The notes: generated from the letters alone by a model not told the origin. Shown: positions 1 to 6,612, numbered from the stretch's first letter. The stretch: DNA of 10,042 nucleotides from GWA2-46-10 sp964361435 (GCA_964361435.1 CAYIAN010000018.1:1-10042), one strand, 5' to 3'. Numbers and translations: made by a program.

Positions 1-882
1 ATCATCGTCATCTTCATCGAGATCATCATCTTCGTCTTCATCTTCGTCATCATCATCTGTATCCAATCTACTCTCAAATCGAAGGCGCGTCTCTTCTCCG
101 TTGATTCTTTCTCTGAGTTCAAAACGTTCTCGCAAACCGTCTGTGCGGCTTTCTATACGGGAACGCAGTTCACTTTCCAAGTCTCCCAAACGATTGAAGG
201 CACCGGACGATTCTACCCCCTGCCTGAACTCCCTCATTTTTGTCTCAAGTTCAACTCTTAGTTCGGCGTCTCCACTCCTCACGCGTCCCCGTAGTTCCTC
301 GACGGCTTCCACTCCTCCTCTTACCGAATCCATCGCTCTTTCAACACTTTCCCCGGTTTGCTCCAAACGCGAGCGTAAATTCTCAAATTGTTCGTAACGA
401 GTCCTTAAACGAGCAATCAACTCTCGGTGTTCAGCCGTTCTATCGGCCAAATTTCCCAAGAGTTTTTGCACGTTAGGATTCTCCGAATTTTCTTCTACCC
501 TCTCCAGGCGCGCCCTTAATCTCGCCACCGCCTCCCCATAGTTGCGAGCAGCGCGATCAATACCCTCACCATCTTCTCCCTCTAACTCACTGACTTCTTC
601 CAACTCACTAGCCTTTTCATCTGTAACTCGGAGCTCAAACTCGGCCCTCTTTATCGGGTTAAAGATAAACGCACGCCTCAAACCCCTTCCCCATTCCCTA
701 ATAAAATAAAATGGGTTTGTGGGCAAAATACCTGCGTCAGAGGCAGTTTCTTCTACCACGTCCTCGACTGTGTCCGTTGCGACGCCTGTGTTATCTTGAG
801 CCACGGCTGGCAACACAGGTACTGCGACCATAAGCGACAACGCTATTGTAGCCACGATCTTGCCGTACATAGTTTTATTCAT
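1..882 (-). CDS. DUF5667 domain-containing exported protein with acidic C-terminal tail (3' end outside window)
   Basis: The frame is open for 294 codons from an ATG at 882 down to base 1 with no stop, so the C-terminus is missing. Residues 1-25 form a signal peptide (basic start, hydrophobic core, then VLPAVAQ as a likely cleavage region). At about residues 49-90 a segment beginning with PTNPFYFIREWGRGLRRAF and continuing FNPIKRAEFELR matches the DUF5667 pattern of exported proteins. The rest is charged, coiled-coil-like helix (many E, R and L), and the visible end is a run of almost only Asp and Glu. The function of the family is unknown; inference is an extracytoplasmic structural or metal/cation-binding protein. 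It is divergent to the zinc-ribbon gene and has its own extended -10 box 8 nt before the ATG. The gene is real with good confidence; its role is not known. Confidence 0.85.
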   Translation of the reverse strand, partial: MNKTMYGKIVATIALSLMVAVPVLPAVAQDNTGVATDTVEDVVEETASDAGILPTNPFYFIREWGRGLRRAFIFNPIKRAEFELRVTDEKASELEEVSELEGEDGEGIDRAARNYGEAVARLRARLERVEENSENPNVQKLLGNLADRTAEHRELIARLRTRYEQFENLRSRLEQTGESVERAMDSVRGGVEAVEELRGRVRSGDAELRVELETKMREFRQGVESSGAFNRLGDLESELRSRIESRTDGLRERFELRERINGEETRLRFESRLDTDDDDEDEDEDDDLDEDDDD

Positions 883-890
883 TGCTTCTA

Positions 891-899
891 ATTATACCA
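891..899 (-). promoter_or_regulatory. Extended -10 promoter of the DUF5667 gene
   Basis: Reading on the minus strand, TGGTATAAT lies 8 nt before the ATG at 882. A perfect TATAAT with an upstream TGN needs no strong -35 box. Transcription would start about 1-2 nt before the start codon, so the message is essentially leaderless. Confidence 0.7.
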
Positions 900-901
900 T
901 A

Positions 902-931
902 TGGACAATTCCCAGCTTCGTACGTTATACT
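902..931 (+). promoter_or_regulatory. Promoter of the zinc-ribbon gene
   Basis: TGGACA at 902-907, 18-nt spacer, TATACT at 926-931; five of six bases match each consensus box. It sits back to back with the promoter of the divergent DUF5667 gene. The predicted transcript start is near 938, leaving a leader of roughly 70 nt to the GTG at 1007. Confidence 0.55.
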
Positions 932-1006
932 TTTCTTGTTCGAGTAAAAGATGGCAAATTCAAGGCCGCTTCGCTCGAGAAAGGTTCGATAAATTTTTTG
1001 AGCAAA

Positions 1007-1183
1007 GTGGCAGACGACAGACGCGGAGACGGCTTTGAGAGGAAAATGATCCAAGGCAACTGGACTTGTGGAAAGTGCGGTGCCGAGATCAAAGAGCTTC
1101 CTTTTGAACCCGACCCTAGCAGACTGGATCAGCTTCTTTGTCGGGATTGTCACCGTCAAAGACGCGAGACCTTTAGGCGCTAG
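1007..1183 (+). CDS. Small CxxC-CxxC zinc-ribbon protein
   Basis: A 58-residue protein from GTG 1007 carries Cys21-x2-Cys24 in GNWTCGKCGAEIKELPFEPDP and Cys45-x2-Cys48 in LLCRDCHRQRR. Two CxxC pairs about 20 residues apart form a classic zinc ribbon. This pattern, with the GNWTC and LPFEPD phrases, is typical of a small protein of Patescibacteria whose function is unknown; nucleic-acid binding is an inference from the fold and the basic tail. The start is uncertain. The frame is open back to 860, but those first codons overlap the divergent gene and its promoter. GTG 1007 keeps the acidic/basic linker DDRRGDGFERK, while ATG 1046 would leave a 45-residue core and has an AGAGG only 3 nt upstream. 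A strong terminator follows the stop. Confidence 0.8.
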   Translation: MADDRRGDGFERKMIQGNWTCGKCGAEIKELPFEPDPSRLDQLLCRDCHRQRRETFRR

Positions 1184-1195
1184 ATATCCGTTAAC

Positions 1196-1227
1196 GCAAA
1201 GGCACCCTTGAATTGGGTGCTTTTGTT
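1196..1227 (+). terminator. Rho-independent terminator after the zinc-ribbon gene
   Basis: The core GCACCC pairs with GGGTGC around a 7-nt loop (1208-1214) and the stem extends through AAAG/TTTT and further, giving about 12 pairs including wobbles. It is followed by TTTTGTT. The T tract overlaps the -35 box of the next gene, an example of the tight packing here. Confidence 0.85.
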
Positions 1228-1252
1228 ATCTCAAAAATGAAGATGTTATAAT
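1223..1252 (+). promoter_or_regulatory. Promoter of the malic enzyme gene
   Basis: TTGTTA at 1223-1228, 18-nt spacer, TATAAT at 1247-1252 with TGT just before it (extended -10). Only 6 nt separate the -10 box from the GTG start at 1259, so the transcript should be leaderless. No Shine-Dalgarno sequence fits. Confidence 0.75.
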
Positions 1253-1258
1253 CCCTTC

Positions 1259-2395
1259 GTGAATAACCGGAAGGATTCTCTAAAACTACATAAAGATCTT
1301 CGGGGAAAACTGGAAATTCTTTCCAAGGTCAATCTCAAAAACGAAAGGAATTTATCCCTGGCGTACACCCCGGGCGTGGCGGAACCAGTCAAGGAAATAA
1401 TAAAGGATCATGATGCTATTTATAAGTACACCATCAAGGGAAACTCTGTCGCTATTATAACCGATGGCAGCGCCGTTCTTGGTCTCGGCAATGTAGGTCC
1501 GGAGGCAGCGCTTCCCGTAATGGAGGGGAAGGCGGCGATATTTAAGGAATTCGCCGGAATAGACGCCTTTCCCATCTGCCTTGCAACTCAAGACACTAAG
1601 GAGATAATACGCACCATAAAAATACTCTCCCCCACCTTCGGAGCCATTAACCTAGAGGATATTGCTGCTCCCAGATGTTTTGAAATTGAAGAGGCTCTTC
1701 AGGATATAGGAATCCCGGTTTTTCACGATGATCAACACGGTACAGCCATAGTGGTGTTGGCCGCCCTTCAAAACGCCCTTAAAGTAGCTAAAAAAGATAT
1801 ATCTAAGGTGAAGGTCGTCATTAACGGTGCAGGAGCCGCCGGCACAACCATAGCCAAACTCCTTAAATCCCCCAAAGAAGTGATTATTTGTGATTCAAAA
1901 GGGATTATTGATAAAACCCGCACTAATCTCAATAAATACAAGAAGGCACTCTCTAGAATAACCAACCCCAAGCACATTAAAGGCTCTCTTCAGAATGCCT
2001 TAGTGGGAGCGGATGTATTCATAGGCGTATCTAAACCCAATATCCTAACCACAGAAATGATCAAAACCATGAACACGAAACCTATTGTCTTTGCCATGGC
2101 CAACCCCGTACCCGAGATCATGCCCGATAGGGCTAAAAAGGCTGGCGCATTTATCGTAGCCACCGGCAGAAGCGATTTCCCTAATCAAGTGAATAACGCC
2201 CTAGTATTCCCCGGTATTTTCCGCGGTGCCCTGGACGCAAGAATCCTCCGCATCACACCAGCAATGAAAATGTCTGCGGCGAAAGCACTAGCTGGATTAG
2301 TCAAGAACCCCACTCGTCAAAAGATTCTTCCCTCACTTACAGATCCGAGAATAGTGTCTACCATAGCCAAGGCGATTAAAAGAACTTCAAAATAA
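1259..2395 (+). CDS. Malic enzyme (NAD(P)-dependent malate dehydrogenase, decarboxylating)
   Basis: 378 residues, the usual length of the short bacterial malic enzymes. The reaction is oxidative decarboxylation of malate to pyruvate and CO2 with NAD(P)H formed, in the cytoplasm. Visible motifs in order: LAYTPGVAEPV with the catalytic Tyr36; TDGSAVLGLGNVGPEAALPV; EGKAAIFKEFAGIDAFP with the catalytic Lys91; metal-binding acidic residues in NLEDIAAPRCFE (133-134) and HDDQHGTA (157-158); a Rossmann GAGAAG at 190-195; and late ANPVPEI and SDFPNQVNNALVFPGIFRGALD signatures. All key residues are present, so it should be active. Cofactor preference cannot be decided by eye. The GTG start is fixed by the leaderless promoter. 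It stands alone as a transcription unit between two terminators and could be an important pyruvate/NADH source in a reduced metabolism (inference). Confidence 0.96.
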   Translation: MNNRKDSLKLHKDLRGKLEILSKVNLKNERNLSLAYTPGVAEPVKEIIKDHDAIYKYTIKGNSVAIITDGSAVLGLGNVGPEAALPVMEGKAAIFKEFAGIDAFPICLATQDTKEIIRTIKILSPTFGAINLEDIAAPRCFEIEEALQDIGIPVFHDDQHGTAIVVLAALQNALKVAKKDISKVKVVINGAGAAGTTIAKLLKSPKEVIICDSKGIIDKTRTNLNKYKKALSRITNPKHIKGSLQNALVGADVFIGVSKPNILTTEMIKTMNTKPIVFAMANPVPEIMPDRAKKAGAFIVATGRSDFPNQVNNALVFPGIFRGALDARILRITPAMKMSAAKALAGLVKNPTRQKILPSLTDPRIVSTIAKAIKRTSK

Positions 2396-2434
2396 TCCTA
2401 CCTGACTACTAAATGAATATTAAAATGGACTATG

Positions 2435-2464
2435 AAAACAGCCCACCGAGACGGTGGGTTGTTT
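2435..2464. terminator. Bidirectional terminator between convergent genes
   Basis: CCACCG and CGGTGG close a 3-nt loop, and the stem continues outward through GCC/GGT and ACA/TGT to AAA/TTT, about 13 pairs. T-rich tracts lie on both strands (GGGTTGTTT on plus, GGGCTGTTTTC on minus). It separates the malic enzyme gene from the convergent 40-residue gene and can serve both. Confidence 0.85.
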
Positions 2465-2470
2465 AGAGCT

Positions 2471-2593
2471 CTATCTATGTTTTCTTTTCTCTGCCTTGGC
2501 TTCAAGCATAAGCCGTTTTATTTCCAATCGCTTTTTGGTTTTATGAGAATGTGATTTTTTATTTTTTCCTATTCCCGTGTCTCTTTTTGCCAT
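2471..2593 (-). CDS. Small, very basic 40-residue protein
   Basis: ATG at 2593, TAG at 2471-2473. The protein starts MAKRDTGIGKNKKSHSHKTK, then continues with a Lys/Arg-rich amphipathic helix around IKRLMLEAKAEKRKHR. About 18 of its 40 residues are Lys, Arg or His, and it has no Cys or hydrophobic core. Such proteins are usually ribosome- or nucleic-acid-associated; I do not recognise a named family. Support for a real gene: a TATAGT -10 box exactly 7 nt before the ATG, as for most genes here, a terminator right behind the stop, and a fully used gap between neighbours. It is too short for most gene callers. Confidence 0.7.
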   Translation of the reverse strand: MAKRDTGIGKNKKSHSHKTKKRLEIKRLMLEAKAEKRKHR

Positions 2594-2600
2594 ACATATA

Positions 2601-2606
2601 ACTATA
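2601..2606 (-). promoter_or_regulatory. -10 box of the 40-residue protein gene
   Basis: TATAGT on the minus strand, 7 nt before the ATG at 2593; five of six bases match the consensus. No convincing -35 box was found. Confidence 0.5.
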
Positions 2607-2648
2607 CACTATTAATTCCATATAGCGGGCGACATTGGGACTTATATA

Positions 2649-3677
2649 TTACTGCGTTTTGGAGAACGGCTGGAAAATATCCGTATCAATTGTTCTCTCA
2701 AAACAGGTGCGCCCCTCACTGTGATCCCAAGATTCGTTTGTGCCAAAGGGTCCCGGATACGGGTACGAAGACACTGCTCCATCGCGCCCCTCATAAACCA
2801 GTGGCATGGGTTCTATCCCTCCCTTGGAGTACTCTCTCCAACCTTTGGGCATAGGCAAGGCGAAAGTGGCGCAAAGTTCAAAGGTAAGATCTCCCTTCAC
2901 GTAATATTCGTACTGCTTCCCGCTTTCAAATTCGGGTTCAACGGGAACCGAGTAACCAGTCAAGGGGCTGGCGAGGGCAGCCAAATTCTCTGGAAGAATT
3001 TCTTTCTGCTGCCAGTAGGTAACCACCTGTCCTTGGATAGATTGCAAGTCTTGAATGCGCCTTTCGTCAAAGCGCAGTAATCTCTGTTTTGCCGGAGAAC
3101 CAATGGTCATAAACCCGGTTACGATTGCAACCACTACAAAAAGACTTGCGATAGCTGCGCATACAATCCGAACCAGTTTCTTGTTGTTCTCATTTCTTAG
3201 CTCCGAGAGGTAGTAAAGCCCTACCAGCAAAGCAACTACCAATGTAGTCACAACTTTCAATATGAAGCGGGTAGTTATCTCGCCTTCTACAAAATAACGC
3301 ACGAGGGTTATGAGATCTACGGTGATAGCAATGCTTGCGAGGAATACGATAAGGTAGAGCATCCATTTCTTAATGGTAAGATCTATGCGTCCCAGTTTTC
3401 CTTCCACTAATTTTGTCCAAAAGTGAGAAACTACTAAGAATATCGGAAAGATAACAATGAGTGTCGCCAAGGAGCCCCTGATCGCCGAGAATTCATACGT
3501 ATTATATCCGTACGCATAGGTCGCATTCAAAATGTCTGGGAATTTTTTGTCCAATAACCCAAAAACCAAGTTTAAAAGCGAGGTAACGGTCGTAATAAGC
3601 CAAACGAGGATAAATAAAGAAACAAAGAAGAACTTCGGACTTAACTTTTCTTGATTTTGGGTATTATCTAATTCCAT
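2649..3677 (-). CDS. DUF5671 membrane protein with pilin-like extracytoplasmic tail
   Basis: 342 residues. The first half has four hydrophobic helices at about 14-36, 68-92, 105-128 and 137-158, with the layout of DUF5671. A fifth helix at about 170-192 (VRIVCAAIASLFVVVAIVTG) resembles a pilin-type segment. It is followed by KQRLLRFDERRIQDLQSIQG, a long helix, and a soluble tail with two Cys (ELCATF and GRTCFER) that may form a disulphide outside the cell. This combination is recurrent in Patescibacteria; its function is unknown. The ATG at 3677 has an AGAGG 8 nt upstream and a TATAAT at 3695-3700, so this is the one gene in the window with a fairly normal Shine-Dalgarno, though the leader is only about 10 nt. 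No terminator was seen behind it. Confidence 0.9.
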   Translation of the reverse strand: MELDNTQNQEKLSPKFFFVSLFILVWLITTVTSLLNLVFGLLDKKFPDILNATYAYGYNTYEFSAIRGSLATLIVIFPIFLVVSHFWTKLVEGKLGRIDLTIKKWMLYLIVFLASIAITVDLITLVRYFVEGEITTRFILKVVTTLVVALLVGLYYLSELRNENNKKLVRIVCAAIASLFVVVAIVTGFMTIGSPAKQRLLRFDERRIQDLQSIQGQVVTYWQQKEILPENLAALASPLTGYSVPVEPEFESGKQYEYYVKGDLTFELCATFALPMPKGWREYSKGGIEPMPLVYEGRDGAVSSYPYPGPFGTNESWDHSEGRTCFERTIDTDIFQPFSKTQ

Positions 3678-3694
3678 ACTCTATACCTCTGCTA

Positions 3695-3700
3695 ATTATA
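3695..3700 (-). promoter_or_regulatory. -10 box of the DUF5671 gene
   Basis: TATAAT on the minus strand, 17 nt before the ATG at 3677. An AGAGG (3686-3690) lies between them. A -35-like TTATCA lies 16 nt upstream at 3717-3722. The expected transcript start falls inside or just before the AGAGG. Confidence 0.55.
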
Positions 3701-3748
3701 CACCTTCAGGGAGCGTTGATAAAAAGCTCCATAGCTTCTCCCATTAAA

Positions 3749-3777
3749 TTAGAAAGTTTAGAGAACTCGGTTATAAT
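3749..3777 (+). promoter_or_regulatory. Promoter of the SemiSWEET-like gene
   Basis: TATAAT at 3772-3777 with a weak -35 (TTAGAA, 3749-3754, 17-nt spacer). The ATG at 3785 follows after 7 nt. This position rules out the upstream in-frame ATG at 3716, which lies before the promoter. Confidence 0.6.
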
Positions 3778-3784
3778 CTTATTT

Positions 3785-4111
3785 ATGGTCTTTATCCATC
3801 AACACAGAAGAAAAAGAATATATAAGAACCTTCAGCCATATCCACACCATAAACTTTACTACCGAATCCTTGATGGTATTGTTTCGGTAACCGCCGTCAT
3901 CTCGCCATTTGCTGCTTTTCCGCAGTTACTAAGAGTTTGGGTAAACCACGAGACAGAGGGATTATCACTATTTACTTGGTCGCTCTTTTTAATATTCGGC
4001 TTTCCCCTGTTACTATATTCAATTGCCCACAAAGATTTAAAACTAATAGTAATGTATTCGCTTTCTATGACTATAACCGCAGTTATAGTTTTAGGAATTG
4101 TCTTATTTTAA
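3785..4111 (+). CDS. SemiSWEET / PQ-loop family small transporter
   Basis: 108 residues from ATG 3785. After a basic, soluble N-terminus of about 28 residues come three membrane helices, at about 31-50, 62-80 and 86-107. The first ends in AAFPQLLRVW with the Pro-Gln pair at 46-47, followed by HETEGLSLFTWSLFLIFGFP and LLYSIAHKDL. The PQ motif, the GLSL.TW phrase and the three-helix plan are those of SemiSWEETs, which work as dimers and move small sugars across the cytoplasmic membrane. The substrate cannot be read from sequence; the first helix ends PQLL rather than a longer canonical motif, so a general PQ-loop protein is the cautious alternative. The YwbE gene follows 39 nt later with its own promoter. 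Confidence 0.8.
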   Translation: MVFIHQHRRKRIYKNLQPYPHHKLYYRILDGIVSVTAVISPFAAFPQLLRVWVNHETEGLSLFTWSLFLIFGFPLLLYSIAHKDLKLIVMYSLSMTITAVIVLGIVLF

Positions 4112-4138
4112 ACCTCACATATTGGTCTTTAATCGCAA

Positions 4139-4144
4139 TATAAT
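4139..4144 (+). promoter_or_regulatory. -10 box of the YwbE gene
   Basis: Perfect TATAAT, 6 nt before the ATG at 4151. No clear -35 box. Predicted leaderless transcript. Confidence 0.6.
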
Positions 4145-4150
4145 TAAGGC

Positions 4151-4342
4151 ATGGATGGCACACAAAGGAGTAATATAAAACCAGGAATTTTGGTGAGAGT
4201 TGTCCAAAAACAAGATCAACAATCTGGGAAAATAACCGAGGGAATTATTAAAGATATTCTGACTAATTCTCCAAACCACCCACGGGGGATTAAAGTTCGT
4301 CTTGAGGATAATATAGTTGGGCGGGTAAAGGAGATTTTGTGA
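4151..4342 (+). CDS. ywbE: YwbE family protein (DUF2196)
   Basis: 63 residues, the full length of the family. The conserved blocks are all there: RSNIKPGILVRVVQKQDQ, GKITEGIIKDILTNSP and HPRGIKVRLEDNIVGRVKEI. The protein is a compact, mostly beta-strand domain; its biological function is not established. The stop at 4340-4342 is followed directly by repeat copy C1, and the next gene is convergent. No terminator hairpin separates them other than what the repeat might provide. Confidence 0.92.
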   Translation: MDGTQRSNIKPGILVRVVQKQDQQSGKITEGIIKDILTNSPNHPRGIKVRLEDNIVGRVKEIL

Positions 4343-4349
4343 ACTTGAT

Positions 4350-4392
4350 CCTCCTAGTGGACACGTTTAGAGCTCTGGATTGGGTATTGGTA
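4350..4392 (+). repeat. Dispersed repeat, copy C1
   Basis: 43-nt element matching copy C2 (9850-9892) at 38 of 43 positions. Its first half (CTAGTGGAC...ACGTTTAGAGC) is also related, with small indels, to the 35-nt copies B1, B2 and A1-A3. It sits 16 nt beyond the stop of the minus-strand amidohydrolase gene and just after the YwbE stop. It contains the palindrome AGAGCTCT. Confidence 0.8.
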
Positions 4393-4408
4393 TTGAGCCG
4401 GTAAATAC

Positions 4409-5536
4409 TTATCTACCCAACAACAGTTTTTCCGCATTTTTGTAGGCAAATTTTTCTTGAACTGAAGTGTCCAGCCGAGAAATGAACGCCCGTACGTATC
4501 CGGTAAGCGTTAAGCCCACATCTCTGTCCATCGTCCAAAGATTAGCCACCCCGCGATCCGAGCCCCAGAGCACCTGATCGGAGTGACGCTCAATAAAGCC
4601 CTTCCAAGTTTTGACGTCCTCCTCCAAAAGCTCTTCATCGTTTTCGAAATGAGCAAAAAACTCCTCCCTACTCTTGTCCGGATGAAGTATCCAAACATCG
4701 CCCCACAGCTCATCAACCCCGTAGTAAGTATTGGGATGGCGATAAAGAATTTCTTCAATAGCGGATAGGTCTTGATTACCCTGGTTATCTGTTTTAACAA
4801 GCTGATCGCCGTGGAATACGAAATTTATGTCTGGATTTAAAGACAAGGTCCTCTCATAAGCCTCCCGTTGTCCTTCACCTAGATGAAAATAAACCAGCAA
4901 GTTATACTCCCGGATGACAGGGTAGATTTTTTGCAAGCGCTCCGAGTCCGGCAGTAATTCCGCCGAGCCGACTTGTTCGCCATTATCGTTCCGCCGTTCA
5001 TAAAGTCCGATTTCGCCGAAACCCTTGAAAAGGCGTGGATATACTTCCAGCCACTCCCGAAGCGTCGATACGGAAACGGTTGGGTAGCCGTCCAAAGCAT
5101 CGTCACGATCCGGAGGCATGATAAAGGGCACTAAAAATTCGGCATACTTCTTCATGCTTTCATTGACGACCGCTAGGTGTAAATCTTCAAGTCCAGGGTA
5201 GACGGGGAAAAATATAAAGGCCTTGATAATCCCTTCTGTTTTAAAATTGCAGATGTAATTTGAAACAGTGATAGAGCGCCCCAGCTCTGGGCTAGAGCCG
5301 GAAAAGGGCATTGCATCCACAATTTCCGGACCCTCTGGCGGGTGCGGGATGTGCATATGAGTATCTATGAGCGGACCTTCATAGGCAGTGCCGAAGCTTG
5401 GAGCGTCAGGCGCGGGCGGACACTCGTATGTGCCAATTGCCCGCACTAAGCGTCCATCATCTGCATCTCTGGGTAAAAATTGATACAGGCCGATGCCGGC
5501 AACCAAAACCAGCCCGCTTGTGATTATCCATCTCAT
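4409..5536 (-). CDS. Membrane-anchored amidohydrolase (Amidohydro_2-like TIM barrel)
   Basis: 375 residues. Residues 1-20 (MRWIITSGLVLVAGIGLYQF) are an uncleaved-type anchor or signal peptide, so the enzyme should act outside the cytoplasm. The catalytic domain shows amidohydrolase landmarks: DTHMHI (metal His60 and His62), GFGEIG (171-176), FHLGE (His218), FHGD (His242), VLWGSD (catalytic Asp327) and the family-typical end FAYKNAEKLLL. Members hydrolyse or decarboxylate small molecules; the substrate is unknown. The start ATG at 5536 has no good Shine-Dalgarno. The nearest TATAAT (5590-5595) implies a leader of about 45 nt, unlike its neighbours. It is the first member of the repeat-associated minus-strand block, with repeat C1 at its 3' end. 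Confidence 0.88.
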   Translation of the reverse strand: MRWIITSGLVLVAGIGLYQFLPRDADDGRLVRAIGTYECPPAPDAPSFGTAYEGPLIDTHMHIPHPPEGPEIVDAMPFSGSSPELGRSITVSNYICNFKTEGIIKAFIFFPVYPGLEDLHLAVVNESMKKYAEFLVPFIMPPDRDDALDGYPTVSVSTLREWLEVYPRLFKGFGEIGLYERRNDNGEQVGSAELLPDSERLQKIYPVIREYNLLVYFHLGEGQREAYERTLSLNPDINFVFHGDQLVKTDNQGNQDLSAIEEILYRHPNTYYGVDELWGDVWILHPDKSREEFFAHFENDEELLEEDVKTWKGFIERHSDQVLWGSDRGVANLWTMDRDVGLTLTGYVRAFISRLDTSVQEKFAYKNAEKLLLGR

Positions 5537-5589
5537 ATCATGTCCAAAAATCTTTAAAAAATACCCTTACCCCTTATCAATCTAATTGT

Positions 5590-5595
5590 ATTATA
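5590..5595 (-). promoter_or_regulatory. Possible -10 box of the amidohydrolase gene
   Basis: TATAAT on the minus strand, 53 nt before the ATG at 5536. No strong -35 box. It would give a leader of about 45 nt, an exception to the leaderless pattern. Confidence 0.4.
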
Positions 5596-5667
5596 AAGAT
5601 TTTGTAATGGCCATGGAATTCCCTGCTACATATCGGATTTGGAGAACATTCTACAAATTAAACAAAT

Positions 5668-5705
5668 GAAAATCCCAAACGAAGTTTGAGTGGGCGGAGC
5701 CCCGA
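5668..5705 (-). terminator. Possible terminator hairpins behind the M23-like gene
   Basis: On the minus strand, GGGC-TCC-GCCC is followed by CAAAC-TTC-GTTTG and then GGGATTTTCATTTG, ending T-rich. This is downstream of the M23-like gene and of repeat B1, before the amidohydrolase promoter. Stems are short (4-5 pairs), so the call is tentative. The rest of the 284-nt gap 5537-5820 holds the amidohydrolase promoter and B1; I see no gene in it. Confidence 0.4.
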
Positions 5706-5732
5706 GGCGGTAAATTCGTATCATCTAATTCT

Positions 5733-5767
5733 GCTCCCTCTAGCAGACGACGCTAGAGCCTATATTA
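5733..5767 (+). repeat. Dispersed repeat, copy B1
   Basis: 35-nt copy aligning without gaps to A1-A3 and B2. It contains a perfect 7-bp inverted repeat, CTCTAGC (5738-5744) and GCTAGAG (5752-5758), around a 7-nt spacer. It lies 53 nt beyond the stop of the M23-like gene. Confidence 0.75.
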
Positions 5768-5820
5768 CTATCTTTACCCCATTCGACTCGTCCTAGCGTA
5801 AAATCAGTCCGCCGGCCAAA

Positions 5821-6597
5821 TTAGTATTCTGATTTCCATCCGCTCAAACGGACAAAGTGATCCTCGTTAGCGCCAGTAACACTATCATAATTTATTGCAA
5901 AGCGCTCCCCATTGCATTGTAGTGGACTGGCATCGCGTTCTTCTTCGGTAATAATTAATTCGTCTCTATCTTCAACGCCGCGAGCTAGATACTTAGCAAA
6001 AATGTTGTCTGGCATCACTTCGAAATACGACACAAAGCGGTTGCCGTAACGCCCTACGGTTATAGCAATATCGGTATTTGAATATGCGCTTATTTCACCG
6101 ATTTTCTGGCCCGCTACGATTTTGCTACCAGCATCCAGCTCCGGCAAAAGATAAACGTGGAACAAACGGATGGTAAACCGCAATTCGTCTTCCGGTACAA
6201 TATAAATCTGTTGACCGATAGGCGCTTCTTCTTCCTCGACCCTAATTATCTTGCCGTCAACAGGACTGTAAATACTAATCGCTGTGTTGGCGGTTGGTAG
6301 CGGTGGGATTCCATTATTCTCATCCCAGGCCGTAAGCTTTTCTTGTGTGTCTTGCGTGTTGAAATAATGCTTCATACTCCTGCACGTTTCGCCATTTCCA
6401 GAAAAATCGTGCCCGCTTCCTGAGCGAAATTTTGAAATCGAGTAAATTCTATCAAGATCGATGAAGTCAGCCTGAATAAACTGTGGTGAATTGTTTTCGT
6501 CAATATCTTTAGGGCCAAAAACGCCAAAAAGAACTAAGACGCCGATCACTATGCCACCGAAGATGAAAATAGAAACAGCGCGCTTAGGTATTTTCAC
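5821..6597 (-). CDS. Membrane-anchored M23/LytM-like protein, probably without peptidase activity
   Basis: 258 residues from GTG 6597. A hydrophobic segment at about 8-28 anchors it, with the rest outside. Residues 55-80 (KFRSGSGHDFSGNGETC, then RSMKHYF) and 108-170 (SIYSPVDGKIIRVEEEE, GQQIYIVPED, FHVYLLPELDAGSKI, VAGQKIGEIS) follow the beta-rich plan of M23 lysostaphin-type domains: a SPVDGxI strand and an AGQxIG turn. The zinc ligands are not intact. HDFS replaces HxxxD, and the late HxH strand is replaced by SNTDIAI, leaving only single His residues at 63 and 147. A catalytically inactive cell-wall-binding relative is likely (inference). The GTG start is set by the extended -10 box just upstream; the nearby ATG at 6606-6604 is out of frame. 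Confidence 0.8.
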   Translation of the reverse strand: MKIPKRAVSIFIFGGIVIGVLVLFGVFGPKDIDENNSPQFIQADFIDLDRIYSISKFRSGSGHDFSGNGETCRSMKHYFNTQDTQEKLTAWDENNGIPPLPTANTAISIYSPVDGKIIRVEEEEAPIGQQIYIVPEDELRFTIRLFHVYLLPELDAGSKIVAGQKIGEISAYSNTDIAITVGRYGNRFVSYFEVMPDNIFAKYLARGVEDRDELIITEEERDASPLQCNGERFAINYDSVTGANEDHFVRLSGWKSEY

Positions 6598-6603
6598 GTC
6601 TTC

Positions 6604-6612
6604 ATTTTATCA
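6604..6612 (-). promoter_or_regulatory. Extended -10 promoter of the M23-like gene
   Basis: TGATAAAAT on the minus strand (TGN plus TAAAAT), 6 nt before the GTG at 6597. No -35 box was seen. Predicted leaderless. Confidence 0.6.

Noticed and set aside
101..476. Plus-strand frames at 101-397 and 240-476
   Set aside because: Ser/Arg/Pro-rich shadows of the minus-strand DUF5667 gene, which has a signal peptide, a family domain and a promoter.
3716..3784. Upstream start of the SemiSWEET gene at 3716
   Set aside because: It precedes the TATAAT at 3772-3777 and the extra residues are not part of the three-helix fold; ATG 3785 fits the leaderless spacing.
4339..4404. 21-codon plus-strand mini-ORF in repeat C1 (and a similar 22-codon one from 9843 in C2)
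   Set aside because: Between the two copies every codon difference changes the amino acid and the C-termini differ, so a functional peptide is not supported.
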